Part shown: one piece after another, positions 1-6,506 of the stretch | Position numbering within the stretch: position 1 is the first letter of the stretch | Layout: each line of letters starts with the position of its first letter | IMG/VR virus record: IMGVR_UViG_3300021141_000319 | Span: 1 to 41,440 of that record | Origin: a virus | Reading direction: 5' to 3' (one strand) | Length of the DNA stretch: 41,440 nt | Notes under the pieces: generated by a model | Databases searched by the model: none | Told to the model about the DNA's origin: nothing | The model's input: the letters and a program-made list of their open reading frames with translations, nothing else | Made by a program: the position numbers and the translations under genes

Positions 1-9
1 AGGGCGCCC
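1..9. repeat. Left copy of 9-bp terminal direct repeat
   Basis: The window begins with agggcgccc and ends with the same nine bases. The inner eight bases are a perfect palindrome. It could be a cohesive-end sequence written at both ends, or the leftover overlap of a circular assembly. A palindromic overhang would be unusual for a cos phage, so assembly overlap is a live alternative. Confidence 0.6.
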
Positions 10-29
10 GTCTGTTTAATTCGCCTCAC
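1..29 (-). CDS. Possible 5' end of the zinc-ribbon gene that crosses the genome junction
   Basis: If the ends are joined, the leftward frame that runs off position 41440 continues here and reaches a GTG at 29..27. It adds roughly nine residues beginning MRRIKQTG. The frame stays open whether one or both copies of the nine-base repeat are kept, because nine is a multiple of three. No clear Shine-Dalgarno precedes this GTG, so the start is uncertain. See the entry at 41158-41440 for the rest of the protein. Confidence 0.4.
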
Positions 30-98
30 GGCTCATATTGTAATGCCTAGTAGGTGTCGCTACGCGACGACACGCCGATGACTGGTAGGATCTCTAGT
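30..98. other. Short intergenic gap, probably divergent regulatory DNA
   Basis: This 69-bp stretch separates the probable leftward start at 29 from the rightward peptidase gene at 99. It is the only place upstream of the left operon where a promoter could sit, unless the operon is read from late transcription across the joined ends. No convincing -35/-10 pair is visible. Confidence 0.3.
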
Positions 99-656
99 AT
101 GACAACTATCGCGGCGCTTGAAGGTATTGATTACGCAGTGTTCGTTGCTGACTCACAGATTACAGAGGACAACCTAGTAACGTTAGCAACGAGTACGCCA
201 AAGATTGTTGAGGTTGGCAAGTATCTCATCGGTATATCAGGTGATACCAGACCTGGTGACATACTCTCGTACAACTGGAAGCCACCGCTCTATCGTGGTG
301 AAGATCCTGTGCAATTTATGGGAAAGAAAGTTATACCCAGTATCAATCAAGCATTTACAGACAACAACTACGACTACAACAAGGTGGACAAAGATGGCGG
401 TTTTGATTATCTCGTGGCTTTTAACGGCAATGTCTTTAGGATTGCTTGTGATCTCTCTTTTTTCCAAAGTAATGTCGGAGCATACGCTATTGGTAGTGGT
501 GGGCAGTTTGCTCTTGGTTATTTGTATTCAAGCTGTAAGCCTGATATGGAGTTAGCCTACGCAAAGAGACACGCCCGTAAAGCAGTGGAGATTGCTTCGG
601 TACTTGACGCGAATACTGGTAAGCCCATACAGTTAGTAGTCCAAGAACGACTATAG
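99..656 (+). CDS. Proteasome-beta/HslV-like Ntn hydrolase (threonine peptidase)
   Basis: A 185-residue protein of HslV size. From the ATG at 99 it reads MTTIAAL, so removing Met exposes a Thr-1 nucleophile as in HslV and proteasome beta subunits. An upstream frame opens at a GTG at 54, but AGGA at 87-90 and the exposed Thr favour 99. Counting from that Thr, an Asp falls at 17 (VADSQ), a Lys at 34 close to HslV Lys33 (TPKI), a glycine-rich GISGDT follows, and near the C-terminal third is AIGSGGQFA, the HslV Ser125 region. These are the active-site residues of the family. No HslU/Mpa-type ATPase is encoded here, so it would act alone, with a host unfoldase, or as a decoy subunit. It heads the left operon, ten bases before an HTH gene. 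Confidence 0.82.
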   Translation: MTTIAALEGIDYAVFVADSQITEDNLVTLATSTPKIVEVGKYLIGISGDTRPGDILSYNWKPPLYRGEDPVQFMGKKVIPSINQAFTDNNYDYNKVDKDGGFDYLVAFNGNVFRIACDLSFFQSNVGAYAIGSGGQFALGYLYSSCKPDMELAYAKRHARKAVEIASVLDANTGKPIQLVVQERL

Positions 657-665
657 GAGGTAGCA

Positions 666-851
666 ATGAATACACAAGCAGACCGTTGGTTGAGAACAGA
701 AGAGGCAGCAGATTACTTATCTGTAAGCATTGGATTTTTGTACAATCGTGCAACAGAAATTGGAATACCACGTGCGAAGCTAGGTAAAGGGTATCGTTAT
801 CGTATTTCAGATCTTGATGCTTGGATGCTAGGTAAAGCAGAGGAACAGTAA
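666..851 (+). CDS. AlpA/excisionase-type small HTH DNA-binding protein
   Basis: 61 residues with the compact winged-HTH pattern of the AlpA/Xis (HTH_17, MerR-like) group: LRTEEAADYLSVS, then a recognition-helix stretch, then KLGKGYRYRISDLDAWM, the usual wing and C-terminal helix. Preceded by a good AGGAGG (656-661). In other phages such proteins are excisionases or small repressors. No integrase is visible in this window, so a transcriptional role is more likely. The stop overlaps the ATG of the next gene. Confidence 0.75.
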   Translation: MNTQADRWLRTEEAADYLSVSIGFLYNRATEIGIPRAKLGKGYRYRISDLDAWMLGKAEEQ

Positions 852-985
852 TGCAAAAGAGATTTGGCATAACTAATAAGTTTTTAACATACGGTCGCTT
901 ATCTGGATTTGGTATTGGTTTTACTATAAACAGATACTTTATTGATGTACAACTTGGGTTCTGGTACGTAGGGTTTGAGTACTAA
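851..985 (+). CDS. Small aromatic/glycine-rich protein, unknown function
   Basis: A 44-residue frame whose ATG overlaps the preceding stop and whose stop overlaps the following ATG, typical of the translationally coupled genes here. The product is rich in Phe, Tyr and Gly (GFGIGFTINRYF, LGFWYVGFEY) without a clear transmembrane helix. No family recognised. Support is the perfect start/stop overlap on both sides and the absence of a competing frame. Confidence 0.5.
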   Translation: MQKRFGITNKFLTYGRLSGFGIGFTINRYFIDVQLGFWYVGFEY

Positions 986-1137
986 TGGAGTTTAATACTT
1001 ACGATTATGTAGCACCAGAGTTTAGAGAAGTTACAGCAACGACTGAATACGCTGCACACTACTGGTTTGAGCAAGGTTGGAAAGCGTGTAGACTTGCTTT
1101 CCTTTTGCACGATCAAGCAGAGAAGGTAAGCCAATGA
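985..1137 (+). CDS. Hypothetical 50-residue protein
   Basis: Starts at an ATG overlapping the previous stop (taATG) and ends in a TGA overlapping the next ATG. The sequence is soluble-looking and mostly helical, with an aromatic patch (HYWFEQGWKACRLAF) and an acidic N-terminus. No known domain seen. Operonic packing is the main evidence. Confidence 0.5.
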   Translation: MEFNTYDYVAPEFREVTATTEYAAHYWFEQGWKACRLAFLLHDQAEKVSQ

Positions 1138-1220
1138 CAGCATTTCTTGCAGGTTTAGCTATTGGTATTATTCTTGGTAGAGCATTTGAATTATGGGTAG
1201 ATTGGAAGTACAAGAAGTGA
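1134..1220 (+). CDS. 28-residue putative membrane microprotein
   Basis: ATG at 1134 overlaps the previous TGA. The product begins MTAFLAGLAIGIILGRAF, one hydrophobic helix with glycine spacing, then a charged tail (DWKYKK). This is the look of a phage single-pass microprotein. Its end overlaps the start of the nuclease gene, which begins at ATG 1193 or GTG 1217. Confidence 0.5.
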   Translation: MTAFLAGLAIGIILGRAFELWVDWKYKK

Positions 1221-2158
1221 CTGACCCAAAGGAACTACTGCTGACTGCACTACGTGCAGGGGACGCGAAGCGTTCACGATCTACACAGGTACAGATTGGT
1301 CCATCAGAGGTAGGTGGCTGTCGCCGTAAGGTGTGGTACCGACTTAACGATCAACCTGAAACTAATGACAATGAACTCAAGCTTGCTGCTATTATGGGTA
1401 CTGCTATCCACGCAGAAATTGAACGAGCACTAGCAGATAATCCAGATGTGCTGATTGAAACCGAAGTTGAATACAACGGAATGAAAGCACACATTGACTG
1501 TTTCGTACCTAGTACCGGTGATGTGATTGACTGGAAGACAAGCAAGGTCCGGAACCTTTCTTACTTTCCAAGCAATCAGCAACGGTGGCAGGTGCAGCTA
1601 TACGGCTACCTCCTAGCTAACAACGGCTATGCGGTCAACCGAGTGTCACTGGTAGCAATTGCCAGGGACGGGGACGAAAGAGATGTCAAGGTTCACACCG
1701 AAGACTACGATGAGTCCATTGCACTAGAAGCACTCGGTTGGCTAGCGGCTGTTAAGGAAGCAAAGGAAGCACCAGCACCAGAGAAGGATGCAAGTTACTG
1801 TCAGCATTACTGTAAGTACTTTGACGCATCTGGTGAGATGGGATGCGTTGGTCTAAAAAAAGAACGTACGTCAGTCAGTGAAGTAATCATTGCTGACGCA
1901 GAGGTTGACAAGAACGCATTGCTATATCTACAGTTAGCAGAACAAATTAAAGAATTAGAAAAGCAACAGGATTCTTTGAAGGCATCCTTTGAAGGAGTAC
2001 TGGGTACTACTAATTCAGGTATCGAAGTGAGTTGGACAACTGTTAAAGGACGTGAGTCAGTTGACAGTACAGAGGTAGAAAAACTATTAGGGTTCGTCCC
2101 TAAGAAGGTAGGAGCTGAGAGTCAGCGACTATCAATCAAGCAAAGTGGAGGCAAGTAA
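1193..2158 (+). CDS. Cas4/RecB-like PD-(D/E)XK exonuclease
   Basis: About 320 residues. The N-terminal part has GPSEVGGCRRKVWY (Cys near residue 43), then GTAIHAEIE, the conserved His/Glu helix. The core shows AHIDCF and VIDWKTSK (Asp near 102, D-x-K near 113-115), followed by QVQLYGYLL, the QxxxY motif of RecB/Cas4 nucleases. Three Cys near 203-218 (CQHYCKYF to MGC), with Cys43, resemble the Fe-S cluster ligands of Cas4. The expected role is 5' end resection for recombination or genome processing. ATG 1193 is used here. GTG 1217, which overlaps the preceding TGA and follows a GGAAG, is an equally credible start. The next gene starts directly after the stop. Confidence 0.82.
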   Translation: MGRLEVQEVTDPKELLLTALRAGDAKRSRSTQVQIGPSEVGGCRRKVWYRLNDQPETNDNELKLAAIMGTAIHAEIERALADNPDVLIETEVEYNGMKAHIDCFVPSTGDVIDWKTSKVRNLSYFPSNQQRWQVQLYGYLLANNGYAVNRVSLVAIARDGDERDVKVHTEDYDESIALEALGWLAAVKEAKEAPAPEKDASYCQHYCKYFDASGEMGCVGLKKERTSVSEVIIADAEVDKNALLYLQLAEQIKELEKQQDSLKASFEGVLGTTNSGIEVSWTTVKGRESVDSTEVEKLLGFVPKKVGAESQRLSIKQSGGK

Positions 2159-2527
2159 ATGGCTACAGAAGGTACAAAGTTTCAAGTCAACTACAAGTTG
2201 GCAGACGGAACACTTATCAATCTTTACGCAGCAAATGTTCAGGAACTAGAGACAGGTCTTAATGATCTAGGTATGGTTTCAACTTTGATTAAAGCAACAG
2301 GTGCAGAGTTCACAGGTGGGCAAGCAGCACCAACAGTTGCAGCAGTAGCACAAGCTTTCAATGCAACACCAGTTGCTGCGCCAGCACCAGCAGGTGGCGG
2401 TAATACCTGCCGTCACGGTGCAATGACACTACGTTCAGGCGTAGGACAAAAGGGTCCGTGGTCAGGCTATATGTGTGCAGCACCAAAGGGTGCGCCAGAT
2501 AAGTGCGACACCATCTGGGTCCGATAA
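2159..2527 (+). CDS. Putative zinc-binding DNA-metabolism accessory protein
   Basis: 122 residues. The N-terminal half is a small mixed fold (FQVNYKLADGTLINLY), followed by an Ala/Pro/Gly linker around residues 60-80. The C-terminal part has spaced metal-ligand-like residues: TCRHGAMTLRSG, then GYMCAAPKGAPDKC. The tail resembles a short zinc ribbon. It abuts the Cas4-like nuclease and precedes WhiB, so a single-strand-binding or nuclease partner role is plausible, but this is inference from position. Family not recognised. Confidence 0.6.
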   Translation: MATEGTKFQVNYKLADGTLINLYAANVQELETGLNDLGMVSTLIKATGAEFTGGQAAPTVAAVAQAFNATPVAAPAPAGGGNTCRHGAMTLRSGVGQKGPWSGYMCAAPKGAPDKCDTIWVR

Positions 2528-2530
2528 CTA

Positions 2531-2806
2531 ATGCGGGAGCCAAGTAAATACGAAGCTCCTAGTTGTGCAACAATCGGTGGTGACTTCTGGTTCCCCGATA
2601 ATGAATCTGGTATTCCTGGCGCATCTACAGTTGATGCCACCTTTGCAAAGAAGATTTGTAATAGGTGTCCTCATCGTAGAGAGTGCGCTGAGTGGGGTAT
2701 TAAGAATGAGGCTCACGGTATCTGGGGCGGTCTGACAATTAGAGATCGTCAACGCATCAGACGTGATCGAGGAATCAAAATCTATCAGGAGGACGACGTT
2801 GCTTAA
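2531..2806 (+). CDS. whiB: WhiB-family iron-sulfur transcription regulator
   Basis: 91 residues with the full WhiB signature: Cys12, then Cys43-x2-Cys46-x5-Cys52 (ICNRCPHRREC), then GIWGG at 63-67 and a basic tail (RDRQRIRRDRG). The four Cys bind a [4Fe-4S] cluster, and the GIWGG turn plus basic residues contact the sigma factor and DNA in characterised WhiB proteins. The family is confined to actinobacteria and their phages, so this is the best host marker in the window. A phage WhiB usually reprograms host sigma-A promoters. The ATG follows closely on the previous stop, and the gene overlaps the ATPase start. Confidence 0.92.
   Translation: MREPSKYEAPSCATIGGDFWFPDNESGIPGASTVDATFAKKICNRCPHRRECAEWGIKNEAHGIWGGLTIRDRQRIRRDRGIKIYQEDDVA
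2787..2792 (+). promoter_or_regulatory. Shine-Dalgarno AGGAGG that fixes a TTG start
   Basis: A perfect AGGAGG inside the end of whiB, six bases before TTG 2799. It selects TTG 2799 as the start of the ATPase gene over the in-frame GTG at 2763, which lacks such a site. Confidence 0.7.
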
Positions 2807-3647
2807 TCTTTCCCGCGCTTGGAGTGGAGTGCTTACCAAAGCAACACCACTGCCTGATGTGTGGAATGGGTTAGCAGTAGAAGGTATTAAGTTTCGCAGA
2901 GGCCAGGTATGTATGGTAGCTGCAGCACCTAATGCTGGTAAGTCTATGTTCTCCCTGATCTATGCAATCAAAGCCAAGGTTCCTACACTTTTCTTCTCCG
3001 CAGATACTGATACCACTACTGTAATGATGAGGTCTGTATCGCATCTATCTGGTCACTCACAAGTGACAGTCGAGGCAAACCTTTCTAACGATAGTAAGTA
3101 TTACAATGCACACTTAGACAAACTTTCACACATTAAGTGGGTCTTTGATTCTTCTCCAAACATTGATGACTTGGAGTTAGAGATCAGGGCTTACGTTGAA
3201 CTCTATGGACAACCACCTGAGTTGATAGTCATTGATAACTTAATGAACATCACCGCTGAGACGGACAACGAATGGGCTGGACTTAGAGCAATTATGATGG
3301 AGCTTCACGATATGGCACGCAAGACTGAAGCCTGTGTGATGGTCCTGCACCACGTATCAGAACAGTCAGAGTATGGGTCACCTAGTAACCCACCTCATCG
3401 CAGAGCAATTCACGGAAAGGTCAGTCAGTTACCTGCACTGATACTTACACTGGGCTATGACCCATCGCAAGGGATACTCAAGGTAGCACCGGTGAAGAAT
3501 CGGTTTGGCGCACACACTGCTGATGGAAGCAAGTTTGCACAGCTACTGGTAAACTACGCAGCAGTACAGATATCAGACCAAAATGAATTTGGTTGGATGC
3601 TAAGAAAAGATACCATTGCAGGATACCAAGGAGGGTATAATGTCTGA
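2799..3647 (+). CDS. RecA/DnaB-fold ATPase (replicative helicase or recombinase-like)
   Basis: 282 residues from the TTG. Walker A is AAPNAGKS, followed by strand TLFFSADTD. Walker B is LIVIDNLMNI, and ACVMVLHHVSE matches the sensor strand of DnaB/RadA-type AAA (AAA_24/25) ATPases. There is no N-terminal DnaB domain, so the protein is a lone motor domain, as in many small phages. Position between WhiB and the resolvase and upstream of the primase genes supports a replication or recombination motor. Helicase versus RecA-like recombinase cannot be settled by eye. Confidence 0.78.
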   Translation: MLNLSRAWSGVLTKATPLPDVWNGLAVEGIKFRRGQVCMVAAAPNAGKSMFSLIYAIKAKVPTLFFSADTDTTTVMMRSVSHLSGHSQVTVEANLSNDSKYYNAHLDKLSHIKWVFDSSPNIDDLELEIRAYVELYGQPPELIVIDNLMNITAETDNEWAGLRAIMMELHDMARKTEACVMVLHHVSEQSEYGSPSNPPHRRAIHGKVSQLPALILTLGYDPSQGILKVAPVKNRFGAHTADGSKFAQLLVNYAAVQISDQNEFGWMLRKDTIAGYQGGYNV

Positions 3648-3852
3648 ACCAGAGTTAACCAATAAGTACCGAGACAATCTAAAGATTGATGCACTGCGTG
3701 CAGATGTTGATGCACTCAAGGTAGACCTAACCAACTTCGTTGGTGCCTTACTGCAATCTGGTATTGTCGAGTTAGTTAAAGATGAAGAAGGCAACATCAT
3801 CTATAAAATCAACAAGGTTGTACTGGTAGATGAGTCAGTACAACAAGACTAA
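3640..3852 (+). CDS. Small coiled-coil protein, unknown function
   Basis: 70 residues from the ATG at 3640, preceded by GGAGGG (3630-3635). A longer frame opens at 3616 but lacks a comparable ribosome site. The middle (IDALRADVDALKVDLTNFVGALL) has a heptad-like pattern suggesting a coiled coil, and the tail is acidic. It lies between the ATPase and the resolvase-like gene, overlapping both, so a replication accessory role is possible but not shown. Confidence 0.6.
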   Translation: MSEPELTNKYRDNLKIDALRADVDALKVDLTNFVGALLQSGIVELVKDEEGNIIYKINKVVLVDESVQQD

Positions 3853-4180
3853 AGGTTCTCAGTTTGAGACAGATGTAATGAAGTGGCTACGCAATAAAGG
3901 TGTAACTGCGGAGCGTTTGTCTAAAGCTGGGGCAAAGGATGAGGGCGACATCGTAACTGTTATCGCGGGAGAAACCTATATCCTTGAACTCAAGAACAGG
4001 GCAACCCTATCGTTGCCTGAGTTCTGGAGAGAAGCACAAGTTGAGGCGCTTAACTATGCAAAGGCACGTGGTATCGGGGAAGTACCCTTGTCGTATGTAA
4101 TAGTTAAGCGTCGCAACGCATCAATAGATCAGGCTTGGGTAATCCAAGACTTAACTCAATGGCTAAAGGAGAAACAGTAA
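3830..4180 (+). CDS. Holliday junction resolvase-like PD-(D/E)XK nuclease
   Basis: 116 residues with the archaeal Hjc-type layout: GSQFETDVMKWL with Glu13, a loop ending DEGDI with Asp40, then ILELKNR with Glu53 and Lys55. These are the four catalytic residues of the fold. Length matches single-domain resolvases. It would cleave branched recombination intermediates or debranch DNA before packaging. The start overlaps the coiled-coil gene and the stop overlaps the next ATG. Confidence 0.78.
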   Translation: MSQYNKTKGSQFETDVMKWLRNKGVTAERLSKAGAKDEGDIVTVIAGETYILELKNRATLSLPEFWREAQVEALNYAKARGIGEVPLSYVIVKRRNASIDQAWVIQDLTQWLKEKQ

Positions 4181-4290
4181 TGCCAGTACCAGAAGGTAAC
4201 ATCACAACATCAGAGATACTTGTACCAGTAGTAGAAGAAGTAGTTGAAACAACAGAGGAGGAAACCAAAGATGAAGCCGAAACTAATTGA
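4180..4290 (+). CDS. Short acidic protein, unknown function
   Basis: 36 residues starting at an ATG that overlaps the preceding TAA. The second half is strongly acidic (VVEEVVETTEEETKDEAE). Its end overlaps the following gene by 20 bases in another frame. No domain seen. It might be a DNA-mimic-like or merely a spacer peptide. Evidence is operonic packing only. Confidence 0.45.
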   Translation: MPVPEGNITTSEILVPVVEEVVETTEEETKDEAETN

Positions 4291-4453
4291 TGAACATAAG
4301 TTTGCAAGAATTATTGCAGACCTTTTGATTGATCCACAAGATCCAGAAAACCCACACCCAGAACATAACGCTTACAACTGGGGATTGATTGATGCTGAAA
4401 GAGCTTTGCGAGGCGTAGCAGTAGAAGTCATTAAGGAACATCAGCCTAAATGA
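4271..4453 (+). CDS. Hypothetical 60-residue protein
   Basis: The ATG at 4271 sits nine bases after AGGAGG (4256-4261), which decides it over an upstream in-frame start at 4244. The product starts MKPKLIDEHKFARIIADLL and holds a proline/histidine-rich middle (DPENPHPEHNAYNW). No family recognised. The stop overlaps the ATG of the next frame. Confidence 0.55.
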   Translation: MKPKLIDEHKFARIIADLLIDPQDPENPHPEHNAYNWGLIDAERALRGVAVEVIKEHQPK

Positions 4454-4629
4454 TTTGCCAGAACTGTCATAAAGCAGGAGAAGAGAACACTCTTACTCAC
4501 TACAAACGTTCATCTCAATGGCACACTAAGTGTGATGATAAGGGGTGTGTATGCCAGCACAAGACTGGTCCAGGGTACGTAAAGCGGGACGGTTCAAAGG
4601 TGCCGTTGATGCAAACACAATCCCCATAG
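4450..4629 (+). CDS. Small zinc-ribbon-like protein
   Basis: 59 residues starting MICQNCHKAG, with further Cys/His in TKCDDKGCVCQH, so two potential metal-binding knuckles. The ATG overlaps the preceding stop. The last 79 bases overlap the primase zinc-finger gene in another frame. It may be a nucleic-acid-binding helper of the primase. Alternatively only the N-terminal part is selected. Moderate support from the Cys pattern and start overlap. Confidence 0.5.
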   Translation: MICQNCHKAGEENTLTHYKRSSQWHTKCDDKGCVCQHKTGPGYVKRDGSKVPLMQTQSP

Positions 4630-4928
4630 CAGCAATTGTTTCGCACTTCGGAGGTGAAGTACGTGAAGGCAAGAGTGCTTCGGTTCGTTGCTGTTTACAT
4701 AGTGACAGTAGACGTTCAGCAGTTATCAATACTTATGACAATTTATATTTCTGCCATACCTGCGGTAAGGGTGGCAACGCAGCTAACTTAGTGTGCATAC
4801 TAGAGAACTTGGAGTTTAACGATGGCCTCAAACGTGCAGTCGAAATTGCTGCTGGAAGCGGCGCAACAATACGCCCAAGCAATAAGTCCAGAGGCTCTAG
4901 CCGTACTCGAAGGACGTGGGATCTCTGA
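4551..4928 (+). CDS. DNA primase, CHC2 zinc-finger subunit
   Basis: 125 residues from the ATG at 4551 (AAGGGG at 4540-4545). It shows the DnaG N-terminal zinc module: Cys47-x2-His50 and Cys68-x2-Cys71 (YFCHTCGKGG), followed by NAANLVCILENL, the helix after the zinc ribbon. It lacks a TOPRIM domain, which is encoded by the overlapping next gene in a different frame. Together they would make a complete primase that lays RNA primers for host DNA polymerase. The C-terminal tail is arginine/serine-rich (SRGSSRTRRTW) and probably disordered. Confidence 0.8.
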   Translation: MPAQDWSRVRKAGRFKGAVDANTIPIAAIVSHFGGEVREGKSASVRCCLHSDSRRSAVINTYDNLYFCHTCGKGGNAANLVCILENLEFNDGLKRAVEIAAGSGATIRPSNKSRGSSRTRRTWDL

Positions 4929-5472
4929 AGAGACAGCGGGACTGTTTCAGTTAGGGACTATTACTAACCCAATCAACGGACACGAGATGTATGAAGGGTG
5001 GCTATCCATCCCATACATCACGGCATCCGGTGGTTGTGTTGGCTTTAAGTTTAGAAGATTAGATGATGCCAAGCCTAAGTATGGTTCACCTACTGGGCAG
5101 AAGGCACACCTGTATAACGTTTGTGACATCACTGTTGACTCACCTTACATCGTTGTATGTGAAGGTGAATTAGATGCGATAGTCACTAGCGGAGAGCTTG
5201 GGATACCAGCAGTGGGAGTACCAGGTGTTGCAGCCTGGAAGCCACACTTTCCTAAGCTCTTTGCAGGGTATGAAACTATCTTTGTTGTTGGCGACAATGA
5301 CATCAAAGAGGATGGGTCTAACCCTGGTGCTGAGTTTGCTAAGCGCGTGGCTAACGAGGTAATGAACTCACAGATTGTTACACTACCACCAGGTATGGAC
5401 ATCAATGATTACTACTTGGCTAATGGAATTGATGCTACGAAAAAGTTACTGATAGGGGAGTCGAATGTATGA
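4822..5472 (+). CDS. DNA primase, TOPRIM catalytic subunit
   Basis: 216 residues. GWLSIPYI and FKFRRLDDAKPKY match the region before TOPRIM in DnaG-like primases. VVCEGELDAI holds the catalytic Glu, and VVGDNDIKEDGSNPGAE the acidic metal-binding residues. The start ATG 4822 has GGAG eight bases upstream and lies 107 bases inside the zinc-finger gene in the +1 frame. The split may be two coupled proteins or a frameshift product. The stop overlaps the next gene by eight bases. Confidence 0.83.
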   Translation: MASNVQSKLLLEAAQQYAQAISPEALAVLEGRGISEETAGLFQLGTITNPINGHEMYEGWLSIPYITASGGCVGFKFRRLDDAKPKYGSPTGQKAHLYNVCDITVDSPYIVVCEGELDAIVTSGELGIPAVGVPGVAAWKPHFPKLFAGYETIFVVGDNDIKEDGSNPGAEFAKRVANEVMNSQIVTLPPGMDINDYYLANGIDATKKLLIGESNV

Positions 5473-5881
5473 CAATGACAAAGAGCGAGTGGGACACGAT
5501 GCTACAGACTTTGCATCATATGGGCTTCCAGATCCTAAGTTACGATCAGTTAGCGGAGACGATTTTAATAAGGCCATTGCCGACAAGATAGATTACAAGC
5601 ACGTCAAGTTTGTCACTGATGTCTGGGAAGTCTTAGATGGTGCAGGTAACCTGCTCATCAAGAAGCACAAAGACTATGGCCCAACTAATATTAGTCTGTC
5701 CCCTGGTGGACCGCTCAATGGTTTGCGTGTGCGTATGCACGACAAGACAGCACGCATCAACCACTTGATTGATAGCGGTGCAACACCAGAGAATGAGTCA
5801 CTACGAGATAGCTTCATTGATCTACTGAACTACAGTGCTATTGCACTGATGGTCTTAGATGGTAAGTGGCCTCGTGACTGA
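5465..5881 (+). CDS. Nucleotide-modification-associated domain (DUF1599/Nmad1-like) protein
   Basis: 138 residues. The centre has the family pattern LIKKHKDYGPTNIS, then GLRVRMHDKTARINHL, then ENESLRDSFIDLLNYSAIALM. Proteins of this group were linked by comparative genomics to modified-nucleotide metabolism in phages. The exact chemistry is unsettled. Here it lies just after the primase genes, in a genome that also carries a DNA methyltransferase. ATG 5465 follows ATAGGGGAG closely. The last bases overlap the sigma-like gene. Confidence 0.75.
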   Translation: MYDNDKERVGHDATDFASYGLPDPKLRSVSGDDFNKAIADKIDYKHVKFVTDVWEVLDGAGNLLIKKHKDYGPTNISLSPGGPLNGLRVRMHDKTARINHLIDSGATPENESLRDSFIDLLNYSAIALMVLDGKWPRD

Positions 5882-6506
5882 GCTGCACCCAGTAATCTAT
5901 GACCTAGTGCCTAGTGTTGCTAACACTATCTATCGTAGGTATAACAAGCACGTTGAGAAGGATGACATCAAACAAGAGTTGATGGCGTGGGCTATGACTA
6001 GGGTGGAAGATCACACAGTTTACTTAATGGAACCTATCGAAGAGCGACGCAGACATAACGAGCAACGCATTGCGTGGCAGATGAGGCGTGTAGCAGAACG
6101 TTATGCACGCAAGGAGAAGGCTGCTAAGTCTGGATACCAGACTAATGATGAAGCCTACTACGAGTCAGCTACACTTGGTCAGTTGCTTCCCTTTGTTATT
6201 GCATCAGTCATAGATGGAACAGTATTAGAACAAGCACAAGAGATGATTACTGATGGGCAACCTAAAGGTTCATCATCTCCGGCAGAAGGTGGCAACCTTC
6301 TTGCTAATCTCATTGACATCAAGCGTGGCTTTCTTAAACTAGACCAAGATGACCAGACTATCTTGCGTATGCGTCATCACGAGAACTTTACCCTGCAACA
6401 GATAGCACAGGTACTAGAGTGCGCTATCTCTACCGCAGATCGTAGGTGTGCTCAGTCACTGCGTAGGTTGCAGGATAATCTAGGTGGTGTATCGCCGTGG
6501 CAATGA
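5874..6506 (+). CDS. RNA polymerase sigma-factor-like protein
   Basis: About 210 residues. An N-terminal segment (YRRYNKHVEKDDIKQELMAW) resembles sigma region 2.1-2.2. The C-terminal LKLDQDDQTILRMRHHENFTLQQIAQVL and STADRRCAQSLRRLQ look like sigma-70 region 4 with its HTH. The middle is divergent. GTG 5874 gives a gtgactga overlap with the preceding stop. ATG 5859, in the same frame, is possible. It probably steers host polymerase to phage promoters, perhaps with the encoded WhiB. A plain HTH regulator is the alternative. Confidence 0.68.
   Translation: MTELHPVIYDLVPSVANTIYRRYNKHVEKDDIKQELMAWAMTRVEDHTVYLMEPIEERRRHNEQRIAWQMRRVAERYARKEKAAKSGYQTNDEAYYESATLGQLLPFVIASVIDGTVLEQAQEMITDGQPKGSSSPAEGGNLLANLIDIKRGFLKLDQDDQTILRMRHHENFTLQQIAQVLECAISTADRRCAQSLRRLQDNLGGVSPWQ

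Noticed and set aside
205-555. Out-of-frame ORF inside the peptidase gene, and two antisense ORFs at 237-467 and 487-870
   Set aside because: The peptidase frame carries recognisable active-site motifs. These show low-complexity runs (Thr or Val stretches) and no ribosome sites.
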